The notes: a model not told the origin generated them from the letters alone. Positions 1 to 9,921 are shown, counted from the first letter of the stretch. The stretch: DNA of 64,000 nucleotides from Devosia sp. 2618 (GCF_040546815.1 NZ_JBEPOO010000001.1:2604001-2668000), one strand, 5' to 3'. Translations and numbers: made by a program.

Positions 1-1944
1 CACGCCTTCATAGGGCGCGTGGCCATTGGTGGCGCAGCTTTCGAGCAGGCTGGAATGGAACCAGCCGCGGTGCTGATCCGAGCCTTCGAGATAGAGCGAG
101 GCCGGGAACTTGAGGTGCGGCCACTTCTGCTTGTTGCGCAGAACGAAAGAGTGGGTTGAGCCACTGTCGAACCACACGTCGAGCACGTCCTTGACCATCT
201 CGTAATCGGCCACGGCATAGTTGTCGCCCAGATAGCGCTCGGCAGCGCCAGGCTTGAACCATGCATCAGCGCCTTCTTCCTCGAAGGACTGTGCGATGCG
301 GTGATTGACGACCTCGTCCTTGAGGATTTCGTTGGTCGCCTTGTTGACGAACACCGTGATCGGCACGCCCCAGGCGCGCTGACGCGACAGCACCCAATCG
401 GGGCGGTCGGCGATCATCGAGCGCAGGCGGTTCTGGCCGGCAGCCGGGTAGAACTTGGTGGCGTCGATTGCATTGAGCGCGCGTTGACGCAGTGTATCGC
501 CCGGTGCACCCATGATGTCGCGGTCCATATAGACGAACCACTGGGGCGTATTGCGGAAGATGACCGGCTTCTTGGACCGCCAGGAATGGGGGTACGAGTG
601 CTTGACGCGGCCACGGGCGACCATGGCGTGACGCTCGGCAAGAGCGGTGATAACTCGGTTATTGGCGTCGCCCTTCTTGCCATTGTCATCGATGACGCGT
701 GCGCCGTCGAGGCCGGGGGCTTCGTTGGTGTAGAAACCATCGTCGCCGACGACATACGGGATGGCGCTGTCGATGCCCTTTTCGGCCAGCAGTCGGCCGG
801 AATTCATCCAGATTTCAAAGTCGTCGAGGCCGTGGCCGGGTGCGGTATGCACAAAGCCGGTGCCGGCGTCGTCGGTGACGTGTTCGCCATCGAGCAGCGG
901 GACTTCGAAATTGTAGCCGTCGCCGAAGCCACGCAGCGGATGGTGACACTGGAGGCCCGACAAGACGGCTGGTGGCACGTCCTGCAGGCGCACGAAGGTT
1001 TCTACCTTGGCCTTGGCGAACGTTTCGGCGGCGAGCTTATCGGCCAGCACGTATTTTTCACCGACCGAAGCCCAATTGCCGTCTGGCGCGCCGGTGACCT
1101 CATAGAGGCCATAGGCAACCTTGGACGAGAAGGAGATCGCGCGGTTGGCGGGGATGGTCCAGGGCGTCGTGGTCCAGATGACCACCGACGCGCCGGTCAG
1201 GTGTTCGCGGCGTTCGAGATTGTCTTCGACGCCCGAGCCGGCGGTTGTGGCGATATGCGAGGTCGGGAACTTCACCCAGATGGTGTCGCTCTCGTAGTCG
1301 GCATATTCGATTTCGGCTTCGGCCAGCGCGGTGCGCTCGACCACCGACCACATGACGGGCTTGGAGCCGCGATAGAGCTGGCCGGAGTTCGAGACCTGCA
1401 TCAGTTCGCGCGCGATCTGGGCTTCGGCATCAAAGCTCATGGTGAGGTAGGGATTGTCCCACTCGCCGAGCACGCCGAGGCGCTTGAATTCTTCGCGCTG
1501 GATATCGACCCACTGCTCGGCAAAGGTCCGGCATTCCTGACGGAATTCGACGATCGGAACGTCGTTCTTGTCCTTACCCTTGGCGCGGTACTGCTCTTCG
1601 ATCTTCCATTCGATGGGCAGGCCGTGACAATCCCAGCCCGGCACATAGGCCGAGTTGAAGCCCAGCATCTGCATCGAGCGGGAGACTATATCTTTCAGCG
1701 TCTTGTTGAGCGCGTGACCGATATGGATGTTGCCATTGGCGTAGGGCGGGCCGTCATGGATGGTGAACAGCGGCCGCTGCGCAGCCTGATCGCGCTGCAG
1801 CTGGTAAATGTCCATGTCTTCCCAACGCTTGAGCCAGATCGGCTCGCGGTCCGGCAAGCCGGCGCGCATAGGAAAGTTGGTCTCTGGCAAAAACAGCGTG
1901 GCCGAATAGTCGGTTTCGGCGGCACCCGTGGCGGTATCGGTCAT
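1..1944 (-). CDS. ileS: Isoleucyl-tRNA synthetase, N-terminal 648 codons (runs off the window)
   Basis: Class I aminoacyl-tRNA synthetase that charges tRNA-Ile in the cytoplasm. It starts at ATG and reads [18 protein letters not shown], followed by the class I HIGH signature in the context [12 protein letters not shown] at about residue 70. Near the window edge it reads DVWFDSG and then [11 protein letters not shown], typical of IleS just before the KMSKS loop. The KMSKS motif and the tRNA-binding C-terminus therefore lie outside the window. The whole visible frame is open. A long open frame on the opposite strand is only its shadow. Identity is very secure. Confidence 0.97.
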   Translation of the reverse strand, partial: MTDTATGAAETDYSATLFLPETNFPMRAGLPDREPIWLKRWEDMDIYQLQRDQAAQRPLFTIHDGPPYANGNIHIGHALNKTLKDIVSRSMQMLGFNSAYVPGWDCHGLPIEWKIEEQYRAKGKDKNDVPIVEFRQECRTFAEQWVDIQREEFKRLGVLGEWDNPYLTMSFDAEAQIARELMQVSNSGQLYRGSKPVMWSVVERTALAEAEIEYADYESDTIWVKFPTSHIATTAGSGVEDNLERREHLTGASVVIWTTTPWTIPANRAISFSSKVAYGLYEVTGAPDGNWASVGEKYVLADKLAAETFAKAKVETFVRLQDVPPAVLSGLQCHHPLRGFGDGYNFEVPLLDGEHVTDDAGTGFVHTAPGHGLDDFEIWMNSGRLLAEKGIDSAIPYVVGDDGFYTNEAPGLDGARVIDDNGKKGDANNRVITALAERHAMVARGRVKHSYPHSWRSKKPVIFRNTPQWFVYMDRDIMGAPGDTLRQRALNAIDATKFYPAAGQNRLRSMIADRPDWVLSRQRAWGVPITVFVNKATNEILKDEVVNHRIAQSFEEEGADAWFKPGAAERYLGDNYAVADYEMVKDVLDVWFDSGSTHSFVLRNKQKWPHLKFPASLYLEGSDQHRGWFHSSLLESCATNGHAPYEGV

Positions 1945-2156
1945 GAAAAGCGGCAATCGATAAGGAAGATTTGGCCGCCTTTTAGCAAGGCACGGGCGAT
2001 GGGGCAAAGCTTGATTTTTGCCACCTGGCGAGCGGCCCCTTGCAAGGGAGGGCGCGAAGGGCCGGACCGGAGCATGGGAGCGGGCGATTTATGGCATCCA
2101 GCCCGTTCCCGATGCTCAACCAATCGTGTGTCGGTGGGCAGCCAATTGCTGTGCTT

Positions 2157-2564
2157 TCAAGCGAAGTCGAACTGACCGACGACGGCCAAAGAAGCGTCCA
2201 CTGCCTGGACAGGAGGCTCGTCCTGCGCGGGCTGCTCTGGTTCTTCGACGGGCTCTTCAGGCTCTTCGACAGGTTCTTCGGGCTCCTCAACAGGCTCTTC
2301 GGGCTCCTCTTCGGCAACAACGGGATCGCCTGCCGAGCCGGTCATGGAACTGATGCTGCCATATTCGGTATGGACATTGTTGGGCAGGCATTGCTGCGCA
2401 TGGACATCGGGTTTGCCGATCATCAGTCCGAAACAGTGGACGAAGTGCCGGGTGCCGATGACCACGGTTTCAAATGCATTGGCCTTTGGCATGGCAACGG
2501 CGACGGCGGATGCGCTGACCAGCAGAATCGCTGCCAGCCTCAGGCGCTTTTTCAAGGATTTCAT
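2157..2564 (-). CDS. Small secreted acidic protein with EEPEEPV repeats
   Basis: 135-residue protein of unknown function. Residues 1-30 form a classic Sec signal peptide: basic start MKSLKKRLRL, a hydrophobic core and a likely cut after ANA. The mature part has two cysteines (about residues 44 and 59). Residues 85-111 contain three tandem copies of the seven-residue unit EEPEEPV, followed by a Pro/Glu/Gln tail. The product is predicted to be periplasmic or extracellular and highly acidic. It lies downstream of the LuxR gene's divergent start and upstream of ileS on the same strand. The 21-bp repeat could change copy number by slippage. I do not recognise a family. Confidence 0.7.
   Translation of the reverse strand: MKSLKKRLRLAAILLVSASAVAVAMPKANAFETVVIGTRHFVHCFGLMIGKPDVHAQQCLPNNVHTEYGSISSMTGSAGDPVVAEEEPEEPVEEPEEPVEEPEEPVEEPEQPAQDEPPVQAVDASLAVVGQFDFA
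2232..2312 (-). repeat. Tandem 21-bp coding repeat (EEPEEPV units)
   Basis: About three and a half in-frame copies of a 21-bp unit encode EEPEEPV in the secreted acidic protein. The copies differ only by a few silent changes. Length variation by replication slippage would keep the frame. Confidence 0.75.
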
Positions 2565-2737
2565 GGTGTCTCCTGGCGTTAGATCCAGGGCAGCCTAGTG
2601 TTGGCGAGCGACGGCCACATCGAACACATGTCCGATTGGTGCGGGGCAGATTCCGTGGCAATCAGAGGTGGCTTGATATGCTCGAAGATTGAGTATCCAC
2701 TGCCGTGGCGCGGTCAGGCATGCCGGGAGGCACATCC

Positions 2738-3856
2738 TTGGATCAGGTACTCTCGCTTATCGAGCATATCTATGAGGCCGGAGCGCACCCCGAGCATTGG
2801 AAAACGGCGCTGGTCTCGTTGGCCGATGTGACGGGCAGTCTTGACGCGACAATGGGCGGACAGACGGCGGCCCTGGTGCCGCTGCTGGTCAGTGCGCGGG
2901 CCGACCCCGAATATGTGCGCCAATATGCCGACCACTATCACCGGCGCAATCCGATGCAGCTGGCCATGCACAGCCTGCCGGTCGGGCAGCCGGTGGTCGA
3001 TGCCGATATCATCGATGTCGAGGCATTCCGGGCGGGCGAGTTCTACAATGAATGGTGCGTGCCCCAGCAATATCTCAACGGCGCGGCGCTCAATATGGCA
3101 ACCTCGCAGGGGTGGCGCGCAACGCTGATGATCTCGGGGCCGACTGAATATGGTCGCGACCAGCTGCGTATTCTGTCCATGGTCACGCCCCATCTGATCC
3201 GGGCGTTTCAGCTCAACCAGTTGCTGCATGAAACCAAATCCGTGGGCATGGGGATTTTCACCGCGCTCGAATATCTCGACCGCGGCGCGCTGCTGGTCGG
3301 GGTGAGCGGGACGGTGCGAACGGCCAATGGCATTGCCGAGCGTATTCTGGCGCAGGGCGATGGGTTGCGGCTCAACAATGGGCAACTCAGTTGCATGACG
3401 ACCACTGAGACGGCGGCGCTGGACAAGCTGATCGGACGCTGTGCGCGCGGGCTGGTGACAGCCGACGAGGGGATTATGCAGGTTTCGCGTGGCGAGGGAC
3501 GCAGTCCACTCTGGGTGCAGTGCCTGCCATTTCCGTCGAGCAATTGGTGGCCGGGCTTTACCCAGCAATTGGCGATGGTGTTCGTGACAGATCCCGATGC
3601 GCGGATGGAGCAGATGGTGCAGCGCCTGCGGCAGCGTTTCGGCCTGACACCTGCCGAGGCAAGTCTGGCGTGGGAGATCGTGCGCAGTGGCGGGCGCAAG
3701 ACAGCCGCGTTGCAACGCGGCGTTTCGGTCGCGACGGCGCGCAGCCAACTCACCAGCATTTTCGACAAGACAGGCGTGCGGCGGCAGGCGGAACTGGTGC
3801 GGCTATTGCTCGATGATCAGGCCGACAAACCGATCACCCGACATAGCCCAATCTAG
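2738..3856 (+). CDS. LuxR-type helix-turn-helix transcriptional regulator
   Basis: Predicted DNA-binding regulator of about 372 residues. The C-terminal 65 residues form a LuxR/GerE helix-turn-helix, opening with LTPAEASLAWEI and closing with KTGVRRQAELVRLLL. The N-terminal 300 residues have no receiver signature and probably form a ligand- or protein-sensing domain. The start is uncertain. A TTG preceded by GGGAGG at 8-nt spacing looks best, but an in-frame ATG (2720) and GTG (2705) lie upstream with poor ribosome-binding sites. The last 23 nt overlap the 3' end of ribF on the other strand. The target genes are not evident. Confidence 0.8.
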   Translation: MDQVLSLIEHIYEAGAHPEHWKTALVSLADVTGSLDATMGGQTAALVPLLVSARADPEYVRQYADHYHRRNPMQLAMHSLPVGQPVVDADIIDVEAFRAGEFYNEWCVPQQYLNGAALNMATSQGWRATLMISGPTEYGRDQLRILSMVTPHLIRAFQLNQLLHETKSVGMGIFTALEYLDRGALLVGVSGTVRTANGIAERILAQGDGLRLNNGQLSCMTTTETAALDKLIGRCARGLVTADEGIMQVSRGEGRSPLWVQCLPFPSSNWWPGFTQQLAMVFVTDPDARMEQMVQRLRQRFGLTPAEASLAWEIVRSGGRKTAALQRGVSVATARSQLTSIFDKTGVRRQAELVRLLLDDQADKPITRHSPI

Positions 3857-4817
3857 CGTCGAGGTCGCTCAGCGGGCGGGCTTCGGCCAGCGCGGCGCGG
3901 GCCTTCTTGCTGTCGCGGTCCATGGCGACGATCAGCTCGTCGAGGCCGGCGAAGACTTCCTGGCCGCGAATGTGGGCGACCAGAGCAACGCTGATGGTCT
4001 GGCCATAAATGTCTTCGTCGAAATCGAAGAGGTGGGTTTCAAAGGGCGGGCGTTGATTGTTGAACATCGGCTTGCCATAAGCGGCGACGCCGTCGAACAG
4101 CCGATCACCAAGTCGGGCGCGGACGGCGTAAACGCCCTGGGCCAGCTGGAAATTGGCATGGGTCATGGTGTTGGCGGTTGGGTAGCCAAGCTCCCTGCCC
4201 CGCTGGTCGCCTTTGACCACGCAGCCGTTGAAGAACCAGTGATAGCCGAGCAGGCGATTGGCGGCGGTGACCGCGCCTTCCGATAGTGCGGCGCGAATGC
4301 GCGAGGAGGAAATGACCTCGTCGCCTTCATCCATCAGGTCGAGCTTTTCGACGGCAAAGCCATAGGCCTCGCCGGAGGCCTGCAGGAAATTTGGCGTGCC
4401 GCGACGCTGGCGACCGAAGTGGAAATCGGAGCCGACGATAACTCCGGTGACGCCGAGCGCACCGACCAGGAAGCGCGAGACGAAATCCTCGGCTTCGATC
4501 TGGGAAAAATCGCGGTCGAAATTGAGGATGGCGATGGCATCGACGCCAAAGGCTTCGGCCAGCCGCGCCTTGGCATCGCCGTCGGTGAGACGGAACATGA
4601 AGGGCGCGGGCGCAAAAACGTCGCGCGGATGCGGCTCGAAGGTCAGGATAATGGCGGGCACACCGGCCTCGGCCGCGCGGGCCTTGAGCCGCGCGATGAC
4701 GCGCTGGTGGCCGCGATGGAAGCCATCGAAATTGCCGATGGCAACAAAGGCGCCGCGCAGATCTGCGGGCACGGCATCGAGATTGGACAGACGCTGAAAA
4801 CCGGTCACAGGGATCAC
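3834..4817 (-). CDS. ribF: Bifunctional riboflavin kinase / FAD synthetase
   Basis: Makes FMN from riboflavin and FAD from FMN, using ATP. The 327-residue length is normal for the family. The N-terminal FAD synthetase (nucleotidyltransferase) domain shows GNFDGFHRGHQ, with the HxGH-type signature, near residue 30 and TFEPHPRDVF near 60. The C-terminal riboflavin kinase domain contains GRELGYPTANT near residue 210. The start overlaps the stop of the upstream HAD gene by 4 bp (ATGA), indicating translational coupling. Linkage to ileS and a TIGR01459 HAD gene is typical of Rhizobiales-type genomes. Confidence 0.95.
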   Translation of the reverse strand: MIPVTGFQRLSNLDAVPADLRGAFVAIGNFDGFHRGHQRVIARLKARAAEAGVPAIILTFEPHPRDVFAPAPFMFRLTDGDAKARLAEAFGVDAIAILNFDRDFSQIEAEDFVSRFLVGALGVTGVIVGSDFHFGRQRRGTPNFLQASGEAYGFAVEKLDLMDEGDEVISSSRIRAALSEGAVTAANRLLGYHWFFNGCVVKGDQRGRELGYPTANTMTHANFQLAQGVYAVRARLGDRLFDGVAAYGKPMFNNQRPPFETHLFDFDEDIYGQTISVALVAHIRGQEVFAGLDELIVAMDRDSKKARAALAEARPLSDLDARLGYVG

Positions 4818-5680
4818 CAGGCCAGACGGGGCAGGAAGCCGGCCATGTGGGCTCGGCTGGGCGCGACCAGATCGGCAATGGCTTGCGGATCGGGCTTGCC
4901 GAAGGCGTCGAGCTCGGCCGCGTGGATTGAGCCGGTGACGAACAGCAGGTCGATGCCGAACTGGGCGGCGCCGGTGGCGTCGGTGCGGACGCTGTCGCCA
5001 ATGGCGAGGACGCGGGACTTATCGAGCGGGCGACCGGCAGCGACTTCGGCCAGACGGAAGGCTTCTTCGTAAATCGGCTGATAGGGCTTGCCGGCCATCA
5101 GCACCATGCCGCCCATGGCGGCGTAGAGATCGCCGAGCGCGCCGCCGCAATAGATGATCTGGTCGCCGTGTTCGACGACGCGATCGGGATTGGCGCAGAT
5201 CATCGGCAGCTTGCGGGCCAGCCACTGCCTGGCGCGGTCGCGGTACATTTCGGGATTGTCGTGATCGGTATCGAGATCGGTGACGACGACGACTTCGGCA
5301 TGATCGGCATCGGTGCGGTGCACGTCGAGACCTTCATAAAGCAGATCGTCTTCGGTTGCCGGGCCGACGTGGTGGATGTTCCTGCCGCGATATTTTTCGA
5401 TCATCACGCGGGTCGCGTCGCCGGAGGAGACGATGGCATCATAGGCGTCGCGATGCACGCCAAGCCGGTCGAGCATTTCGACAATCGGGCCCGAGGGGCG
5501 CGGCGCATTGGTGATGAACACGGCCTTGCCGCCGGCTTTGCGGAACTCGGTCAGTGCCTCAACGGCAGTCGGGAAGGCCGCGACGCCATTGTGGACGACG
5601 CCCCAGACGTCGCTCAATACAGCGTCATAGCGGCCGGCGAGGTCGGAAAGGCCGGTGATTGAAGGTAGCGGGCTGGTCAT
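4814..5680 (-). CDS. TIGR01459-type HAD superfamily hydrolase
   Basis: 288-residue HAD hydrolase (NagD/class IIA-like). Motif I is DAVLSDVWGV, with the nucleophile Asp followed by Trp-Gly, and motif II sits in FITNAPRPSG. Motif III/IV is LAIGDSVRTDATGA near the C-terminus. The family is conserved in alphaproteobacteria beside ribF, which suggests, but does not prove, a role as a flavin-nucleotide or sugar-phosphate phosphatase. It is the first gene of a two-gene operon with ribF (4-bp overlap). The substrate is not known. Confidence 0.88.
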   Translation of the reverse strand: MTSPLPSITGLSDLAGRYDAVLSDVWGVVHNGVAAFPTAVEALTEFRKAGGKAVFITNAPRPSGPIVEMLDRLGVHRDAYDAIVSSGDATRVMIEKYRGRNIHHVGPATEDDLLYEGLDVHRTDADHAEVVVVTDLDTDHDNPEMYRDRARQWLARKLPMICANPDRVVEHGDQIIYCGGALGDLYAAMGGMVLMAGKPYQPIYEEAFRLAEVAAGRPLDKSRVLAIGDSVRTDATGAAQFGIDLLFVTGSIHAAELDAFGKPDPQAIADLVAPSRAHMAGFLPRLAW

Positions 5681-5798
5681 CGCGATATTCCGATGCGGAC
5701 AGGATGGGCGTTGTATGTGGCAGCTTGCCCCTCGGGATCAAGGGGAAACGGGAATGTGCTTTGGTATCATCAAAGCCAGCCTACGTGGATCGGGCGTT

Positions 5799-7010
5799 TT
5801 ACCGGGCGGTCTGGCGCAGCGGCTCCATGCCCAGATCGGAGCGCACCGGACCGGCCGCGGCGATATAGGGCCCCTGGATCAGCACGATGCCATCTTCGAG
5901 CAGTTCAACGATCTGGCGCTCGCTGACGACACCGGTGCCGAGCAGCTTGATATCGAAGCGGGCGACGTAGTTGGCGATATCGGAGGCGTGGAAATCGGTG
6001 AAGACTTCGGGCTCGGCGATGAAGCGGGCCGCGTCGATGCGCAGCGAGCGAACGCCCTGCGCGGCGAGTTCGGCAATGTCGATCCGCAGCGAGCGAACGT
6101 CAGAAATTGAAAAGCCGGCGCCCTTTTTGGCGACGGCATCGGCGATGGCGCGTTCGCCGGTGGTGAGATCCTGCCAGTCGGCTTCGCTGATGGTGAAGGT
6201 GAGGCCCGAGGCGATGGCGCGATTGGCTTCGAGCGAAACCAGCAGCTGCTCGGAGGCGGTCGAATCACCAATGGTGGCGCGCGACAGCGGCGCATAGACG
6301 GTAACCTGCTGCGCATTGGCGCGGGCGCGGCGGCAGATGGTGACGGCTTCGAGCAGGCCGACGCCTTCGATATGGCGCAGCACATCTTCGCCACCACGGC
6401 GCGGCATGAAATCGGCGCGGTCAGCCAGATCGCCATTTTCAAGCATCAGGCGCGGCACAAGGTCGAAGCCCTGGGTCCGGCGCTGCGGTAGCGTAACCAC
6501 GGGCTGCATGTGATAGATGAGGCGGTTTTCGGACACGGCCTGACGCAGCAGCGGCAGCGGAATGAGCGGCTCGGGCTCATAGACGACCGGCGCGGACGGG
6601 GCCGTAATCAAGCGGTCATTGCTGACCGGGGCAGGCTTTGCCTTGCGTTCTTCGAGATCGGCCACCGCTTCGGCGACCTGACGGATAACTGTTCCCAGAA
6701 CCGAGATATCGGCTTCGACGCCTTCAAGGCGCGCACCGGCGTCAACTTCGGCAATCGAATTGATGCGCTGGCCGAGCACGGCACCGGCCTGCGCATCGGT
6801 TGCGAGCAGGCGCGACAGGTCTTCGATGGCGCGTTCGAGGCGGTTTTCGGCGCGCAGTCGCAGGGTGCGTTCCATCAGTACGACGCAGACGCAACCGAAC
6901 ACCAAAGCGGCCAGAATGGCATTGGCGGGGGTAAAGGTCAGGCCAAAATAAGCCGCCGCGCCGACGGCGACAGCAGCTATGGCGATGAACGTGTAGACCA
7001 ATGCCTGCAC
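5799..7010 (-). CDS. Membrane-anchored degenerate EAL-domain protein
   Basis: 403-residue protein starting at GTG (AGGTCC upstream). Residues 1-45 form two membrane helices, followed by a short coiled-coil region (about 50-125) and a C-terminal EAL-like domain (about 150-400). The signature EALLR is replaced by FDLVPRLM. The metal-binding loop that normally reads DDFGTG is replaced by GFSISDVRSL. Catalytic c-di-GMP hydrolysis is therefore unlikely, and the domain may be a c-di-GMP sensor or protein-binding module. The gene is divergent from the sigma-54 response regulator across about 240 bp, so the two may share regulation. Confidence 0.8.
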   Translation of the reverse strand: MQALVYTFIAIAAVAVGAAAYFGLTFTPANAILAALVFGCVCVVLMERTLRLRAENRLERAIEDLSRLLATDAQAGAVLGQRINSIAEVDAGARLEGVEADISVLGTVIRQVAEAVADLEERKAKPAPVSNDRLITAPSAPVVYEPEPLIPLPLLRQAVSENRLIYHMQPVVTLPQRRTQGFDLVPRLMLENGDLADRADFMPRRGGEDVLRHIEGVGLLEAVTICRRARANAQQVTVYAPLSRATIGDSTASEQLLVSLEANRAIASGLTFTISEADWQDLTTGERAIADAVAKKGAGFSISDVRSLRIDIAELAAQGVRSLRIDAARFIAEPEVFTDFHASDIANYVARFDIKLLGTGVVSERQIVELLEDGIVLIQGPYIAAAGPVRSDLGMEPLRQTAR

Positions 7011-7253
7011 GGGCGGACCTCAGAGACGCCGGGATTCGGCACTTCTCTCATAGCATCGCAGCCGAGCAGGAAAAAGCGCGCTGCGGCGGCTCTCCCAAGC
7101 CTATTTACGGCCGAAATACGTCGATTTACGCAAAATGCGAGTCAGCGGAACGGAATATTTACCCTGTTGCTGAACAATCGAAGGCCTGGCGGAGAACTTT
7201 GGCGTCAAGCCGAAGCGCATCGACCAGCGGATTAGAAGCGAGGACTGGGCTGC

Positions 7254-8678
7254 ATGGCGATGCATACTCTTGGCGACGGCGAGCCCCATGGACAGCTGTT
7301 GCTCATCGACGAAGCCCATGCCCATGCGCAGCTGGTTGTCGAAACGCTGAACCAGAGCCTGAGCAATCTGCGCGTGACCATCGCCAATGGCGGCAAGCAG
7401 GCATGCGAGCTGCTGCGCGACAGCCGTTTCGATATCGTTCTGGCCGACCTTGCCAGCCTTAAGGATCTTGGCGCGCGCAGCGATGACGCGGTGGCGCGAC
7501 TGGTGCGACTGGCCGATGGCGCGCTGCTGATCGCCGTATCCGATGGCGCTTCGGTGTCGGCATCGGTGGGCGCGATGCGGGCCGGGGCGCATGATTATGT
7601 GGTCAAGCCGATCAATGGCCCGGCGATGGCTGCGCGGATTGGCGAATTGGCACAGCGCCACGGCAAGGGGCGTTCGCTGAGCATTGAAGCCTGTGGCGAA
7701 GGGCTGGCCGATTTTGCCGGCTTTATCGGCTCATCGAGCGCCATGCAGTTTGTCTATGAGCAGATCGGGCGCATTGCCCCCTCCTCCGCGCCCGTGTTCA
7801 TCACCGGCGAAAGCGGCACCGGCAAGGATGTGTGCGCCGAGGCGCTGCATGAAAAGGGTCCGCGCGCCGGCAAGCGGCTGGTGGCGATCAACTGCGCGGC
7901 GATCCCGCGTGACCTGATGGAAAGCGAATTGTTCGGCGTGGCGCGCGGGGCCTTTACCGGCGCGCATGACGACCGCAAGGGCGCCGCCGAACTGGCCGAT
8001 GGCGGCACGCTGTTCCTCGATGAAATCGGGGAAATGGATTTGTCGCTCCAGAGCAAATTGCTCCGATTCCTGCAGACTGGAACGTTGAGCCGGGTTGGCG
8101 AGGCAGCGGTGCGGCGGGTGGATGTGCGGGTGATCTGCGCGACCAACCGCAACCCGATGCAGCTGATCACCGAAAAGAAGTTCCGCGAAGACCTGTTCTA
8201 CCGCCTGCATGTGCTGCCGATCCATCTGCCGCCGCTGCGGCAGCGGCCGAGCGACATCATGGTGCTGGCCCGCCATTTCCTCGCGCGCTATGCCGCCGAG
8301 GAACACAAGCGGTTTGGCGGCTTTGCGCCCGATGTGGCGTCGCTGCTGACCTCGGCCGAATGGCCGGGCAATGTGCGCCAGTTGCAGAACCTGGTGCGGC
8401 GGATGGTGGTGATGGGCGATGGTGGCGAGATCACCATGCCCATGCTCAATGCCGCCGACATCGAGTCGCGTGGTGTGGTGGCGCCGGTAGAGGCGACGCC
8501 GAAAGCAGAACGTCGGCAAGTCATCTTGCCGATGTGGCAGCAGGAACAGCGCATTATCGAAGATGCCATTGCCAGCTTTGGCGGCAATGTTTCGCTGGCC
8601 GCCGCAGCGCTCGAAATCAGCCCATCGACGATCTATCGCAAGCGCCAGGGCTGGGCGGAAATGGCCGTCGCGAGCTAA
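7254..8678 (+). CDS. Sigma-54-dependent response regulator (NtrC family)
   Basis: 474-residue activator of sigma-54 promoters with three domains. The receiver (about 10-130) has the acidic pair in LLLIDEAH, the likely phosphoacceptor Asp in VLADLAS and the conserved Lys in YVVKPIN. The AAA+ domain (about 155-385) has Walker A GESGTGKD, the sigma-54 contact loop GAFTGA and Walker B LFLDEIGEMD. The Fis-type helix-turn-helix ends in SPSTIYRKRQGW. All residues needed for activation are present. No partner histidine kinase is adjacent. Its stop overlaps the stop of the convergent EamA gene by 4 bp. Confidence 0.93.
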   Translation: MAMHTLGDGEPHGQLLLIDEAHAHAQLVVETLNQSLSNLRVTIANGGKQACELLRDSRFDIVLADLASLKDLGARSDDAVARLVRLADGALLIAVSDGASVSASVGAMRAGAHDYVVKPINGPAMAARIGELAQRHGKGRSLSIEACGEGLADFAGFIGSSSAMQFVYEQIGRIAPSSAPVFITGESGTGKDVCAEALHEKGPRAGKRLVAINCAAIPRDLMESELFGVARGAFTGAHDDRKGAAELADGGTLFLDEIGEMDLSLQSKLLRFLQTGTLSRVGEAAVRRVDVRVICATNRNPMQLITEKKFREDLFYRLHVLPIHLPPLRQRPSDIMVLARHFLARYAAEEHKRFGGFAPDVASLLTSAEWPGNVRQLQNLVRRMVVMGDGGEITMPMLNAADIESRGVVAPVEATPKAERRQVILPMWQQEQRIIEDAIASFGGNVSLAAAALEISPSTIYRKRQGWAEMAVAS

Positions 8679-9640
8679 GGCGTATTGGCTTCACGGGCCT
8701 TGACGCGGTCAAGGCCCAGATAGTGCTCGCGCAGGATGACGGCGATGCCGGAGCAGACGATGATGATGGCGCCAAAGATCATGGCGGCCGTTGGCACGTC
8801 GCCGAAAATGGTCATGCCGATGACCAGCGTCAGCAGCAGCGAGACATATTCGAACGGCGCGATCACTGACATATCGGCATAGCGATAGCATGAGGTCAGC
8901 AGCAGCTGGCCAATGCCACCGGCAAAGCCCGCGCCGACCAGCAAAGCGGCCTGTTGCGGCGTCGGCATGACCCAGCCGAAGGGCAGCGTCAGCAGTGACA
9001 GCACGCTGGCGCTGATGAAAAAGTAGATGACGATGGCTTCGGTGCGCTCGGTTTGCACCAGCTTGCGCACCTGCATCATGGCAAAAGCGGTGACGATGGC
9101 GCCGGCAAAGGCCGCAATGGCACCGATGGCTTCGCTATCGCCCGCGGGCTGACCGCTGGAGAACAGCGTCAGGCGCGGCCACAGAATGATGAGCACACCC
9201 ACGAGCCCGACGATAACCGCCGTCCAGCGAAACAGATGTACCTGCTCCTTGAGCAGCAGGGCGCTGAACACGACGATGAGCAGCGGCGCGGCGTAACCGA
9301 TGGCGGTGGATTCCGGCAGCGGCAGCCGGGTCAGCGCGAAAAAGCCCAGCCCCATCGATGTGGCGCCAACCAGCGCACGCACAACGTGACCGAACGGGTT
9401 CTTGGTGTGGAGGGCAACGCGCAACTGCCGCCGCCACAGCAAATAGGCGACGACGGGCAGAATGGCGAAAAAACAGCGGAAGAAAACCAGCTCGCCGGTC
9501 GGGATGGTCCCGGTGGCCTTGAGCATGGTGGCCATGACCACAAAGCAGCAGACGGAAAAGACCTTGAGCACGATGCCACGCATTGGCCCACCCCGATGTT
9601 GCGCGGGGCTATGGGACAGGGTGGGCTTGGAAACGGTCAC
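8675..9640 (-). CDS. EamA/DMT-family transporter
   Basis: 321-residue inner-membrane protein starting at GTG, with about ten hydrophobic segments arranged as two EamA repeats. The first repeat includes GELVFFRCFFAI and the second ends in GAIIIVCSGIAVILREHYLG. The family exports metabolites such as amino acids or nucleotide sugars; the substrate cannot be told from the sequence. It stands alone, convergent with the sigma-54 regulator. Confidence 0.88.
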   Translation of the reverse strand: MTVSKPTLSHSPAQHRGGPMRGIVLKVFSVCCFVVMATMLKATGTIPTGELVFFRCFFAILPVVAYLLWRRQLRVALHTKNPFGHVVRALVGATSMGLGFFALTRLPLPESTAIGYAAPLLIVVFSALLLKEQVHLFRWTAVIVGLVGVLIILWPRLTLFSSGQPAGDSEAIGAIAAFAGAIVTAFAMMQVRKLVQTERTEAIVIYFFISASVLSLLTLPFGWVMPTPQQAALLVGAGFAGGIGQLLLTSCYRYADMSVIAPFEYVSLLLTLVIGMTIFGDVPTAAMIFGAIIIVCSGIAVILREHYLGLDRVKAREANTP

Positions 9641-9668
9641 GGCAGTCTCTTAAATCCGGCGGCCGGGA

Positions 9669-9863
9669 TCAATTTCCGGAGGCTTGCTCCAGCTTTTCCT
9701 TGGCAATACGCGCGGTGGCGAATGCCTTGTGCTCAGGGCCGACAGCACTGCCGGTCTTGAGGATTTTGCCTTCGGCATCGTGGATTTCCCAATGCCAGTT
9801 AGCGTTCGGGCCGCTGCCGCCCTTGAGGCGCAGCTTGATCTGTAGAGTGTTATCCTGGGTCAT
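9669..9863 (-). CDS. Small hypothetical protein, 64 residues
   Basis: Begins MTQDNTLQIKLRLKGGSG, contains the pair WHWEIHDAEGKIL and ends in an alpha-helical KLEQASGN tail. It looks like a compact beta-hairpin plus helix and carries no known catalytic motif. Codon use and the ATG start fit a real gene. It lies between the EamA gene and a palindromic repeat element. Function unknown. Confidence 0.6.
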   Translation of the reverse strand: MTQDNTLQIKLRLKGGSGPNANWHWEIHDAEGKILKTGSAVGPEHKAFATARIAKEKLEQASGN

Positions 9864-9921
9864 GCTTGCCTTATGGCTCAGGTTGCGGTGGCTTGGAAGG
9901 GGGAAAGTGGGTTTGTGCCAC

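Noticed and set aside
301..2175. A 624-codon open frame on the plus strand
   Set aside because: It is antisense to ileS, whose own frame has unmistakable synthetase motifs; high-GC codon bias opens the complementary frame.
2232..2312. Tandem repeats as a possible CRISPR array
   Set aside because: Units are contiguous without spacers and encode a regular heptapeptide in frame.
2040..2582. Plus-strand frame over the secreted acidic protein
   Set aside because: The minus-strand frame has a signal peptide and repeat structure; the plus-strand product is low-complexity complement.
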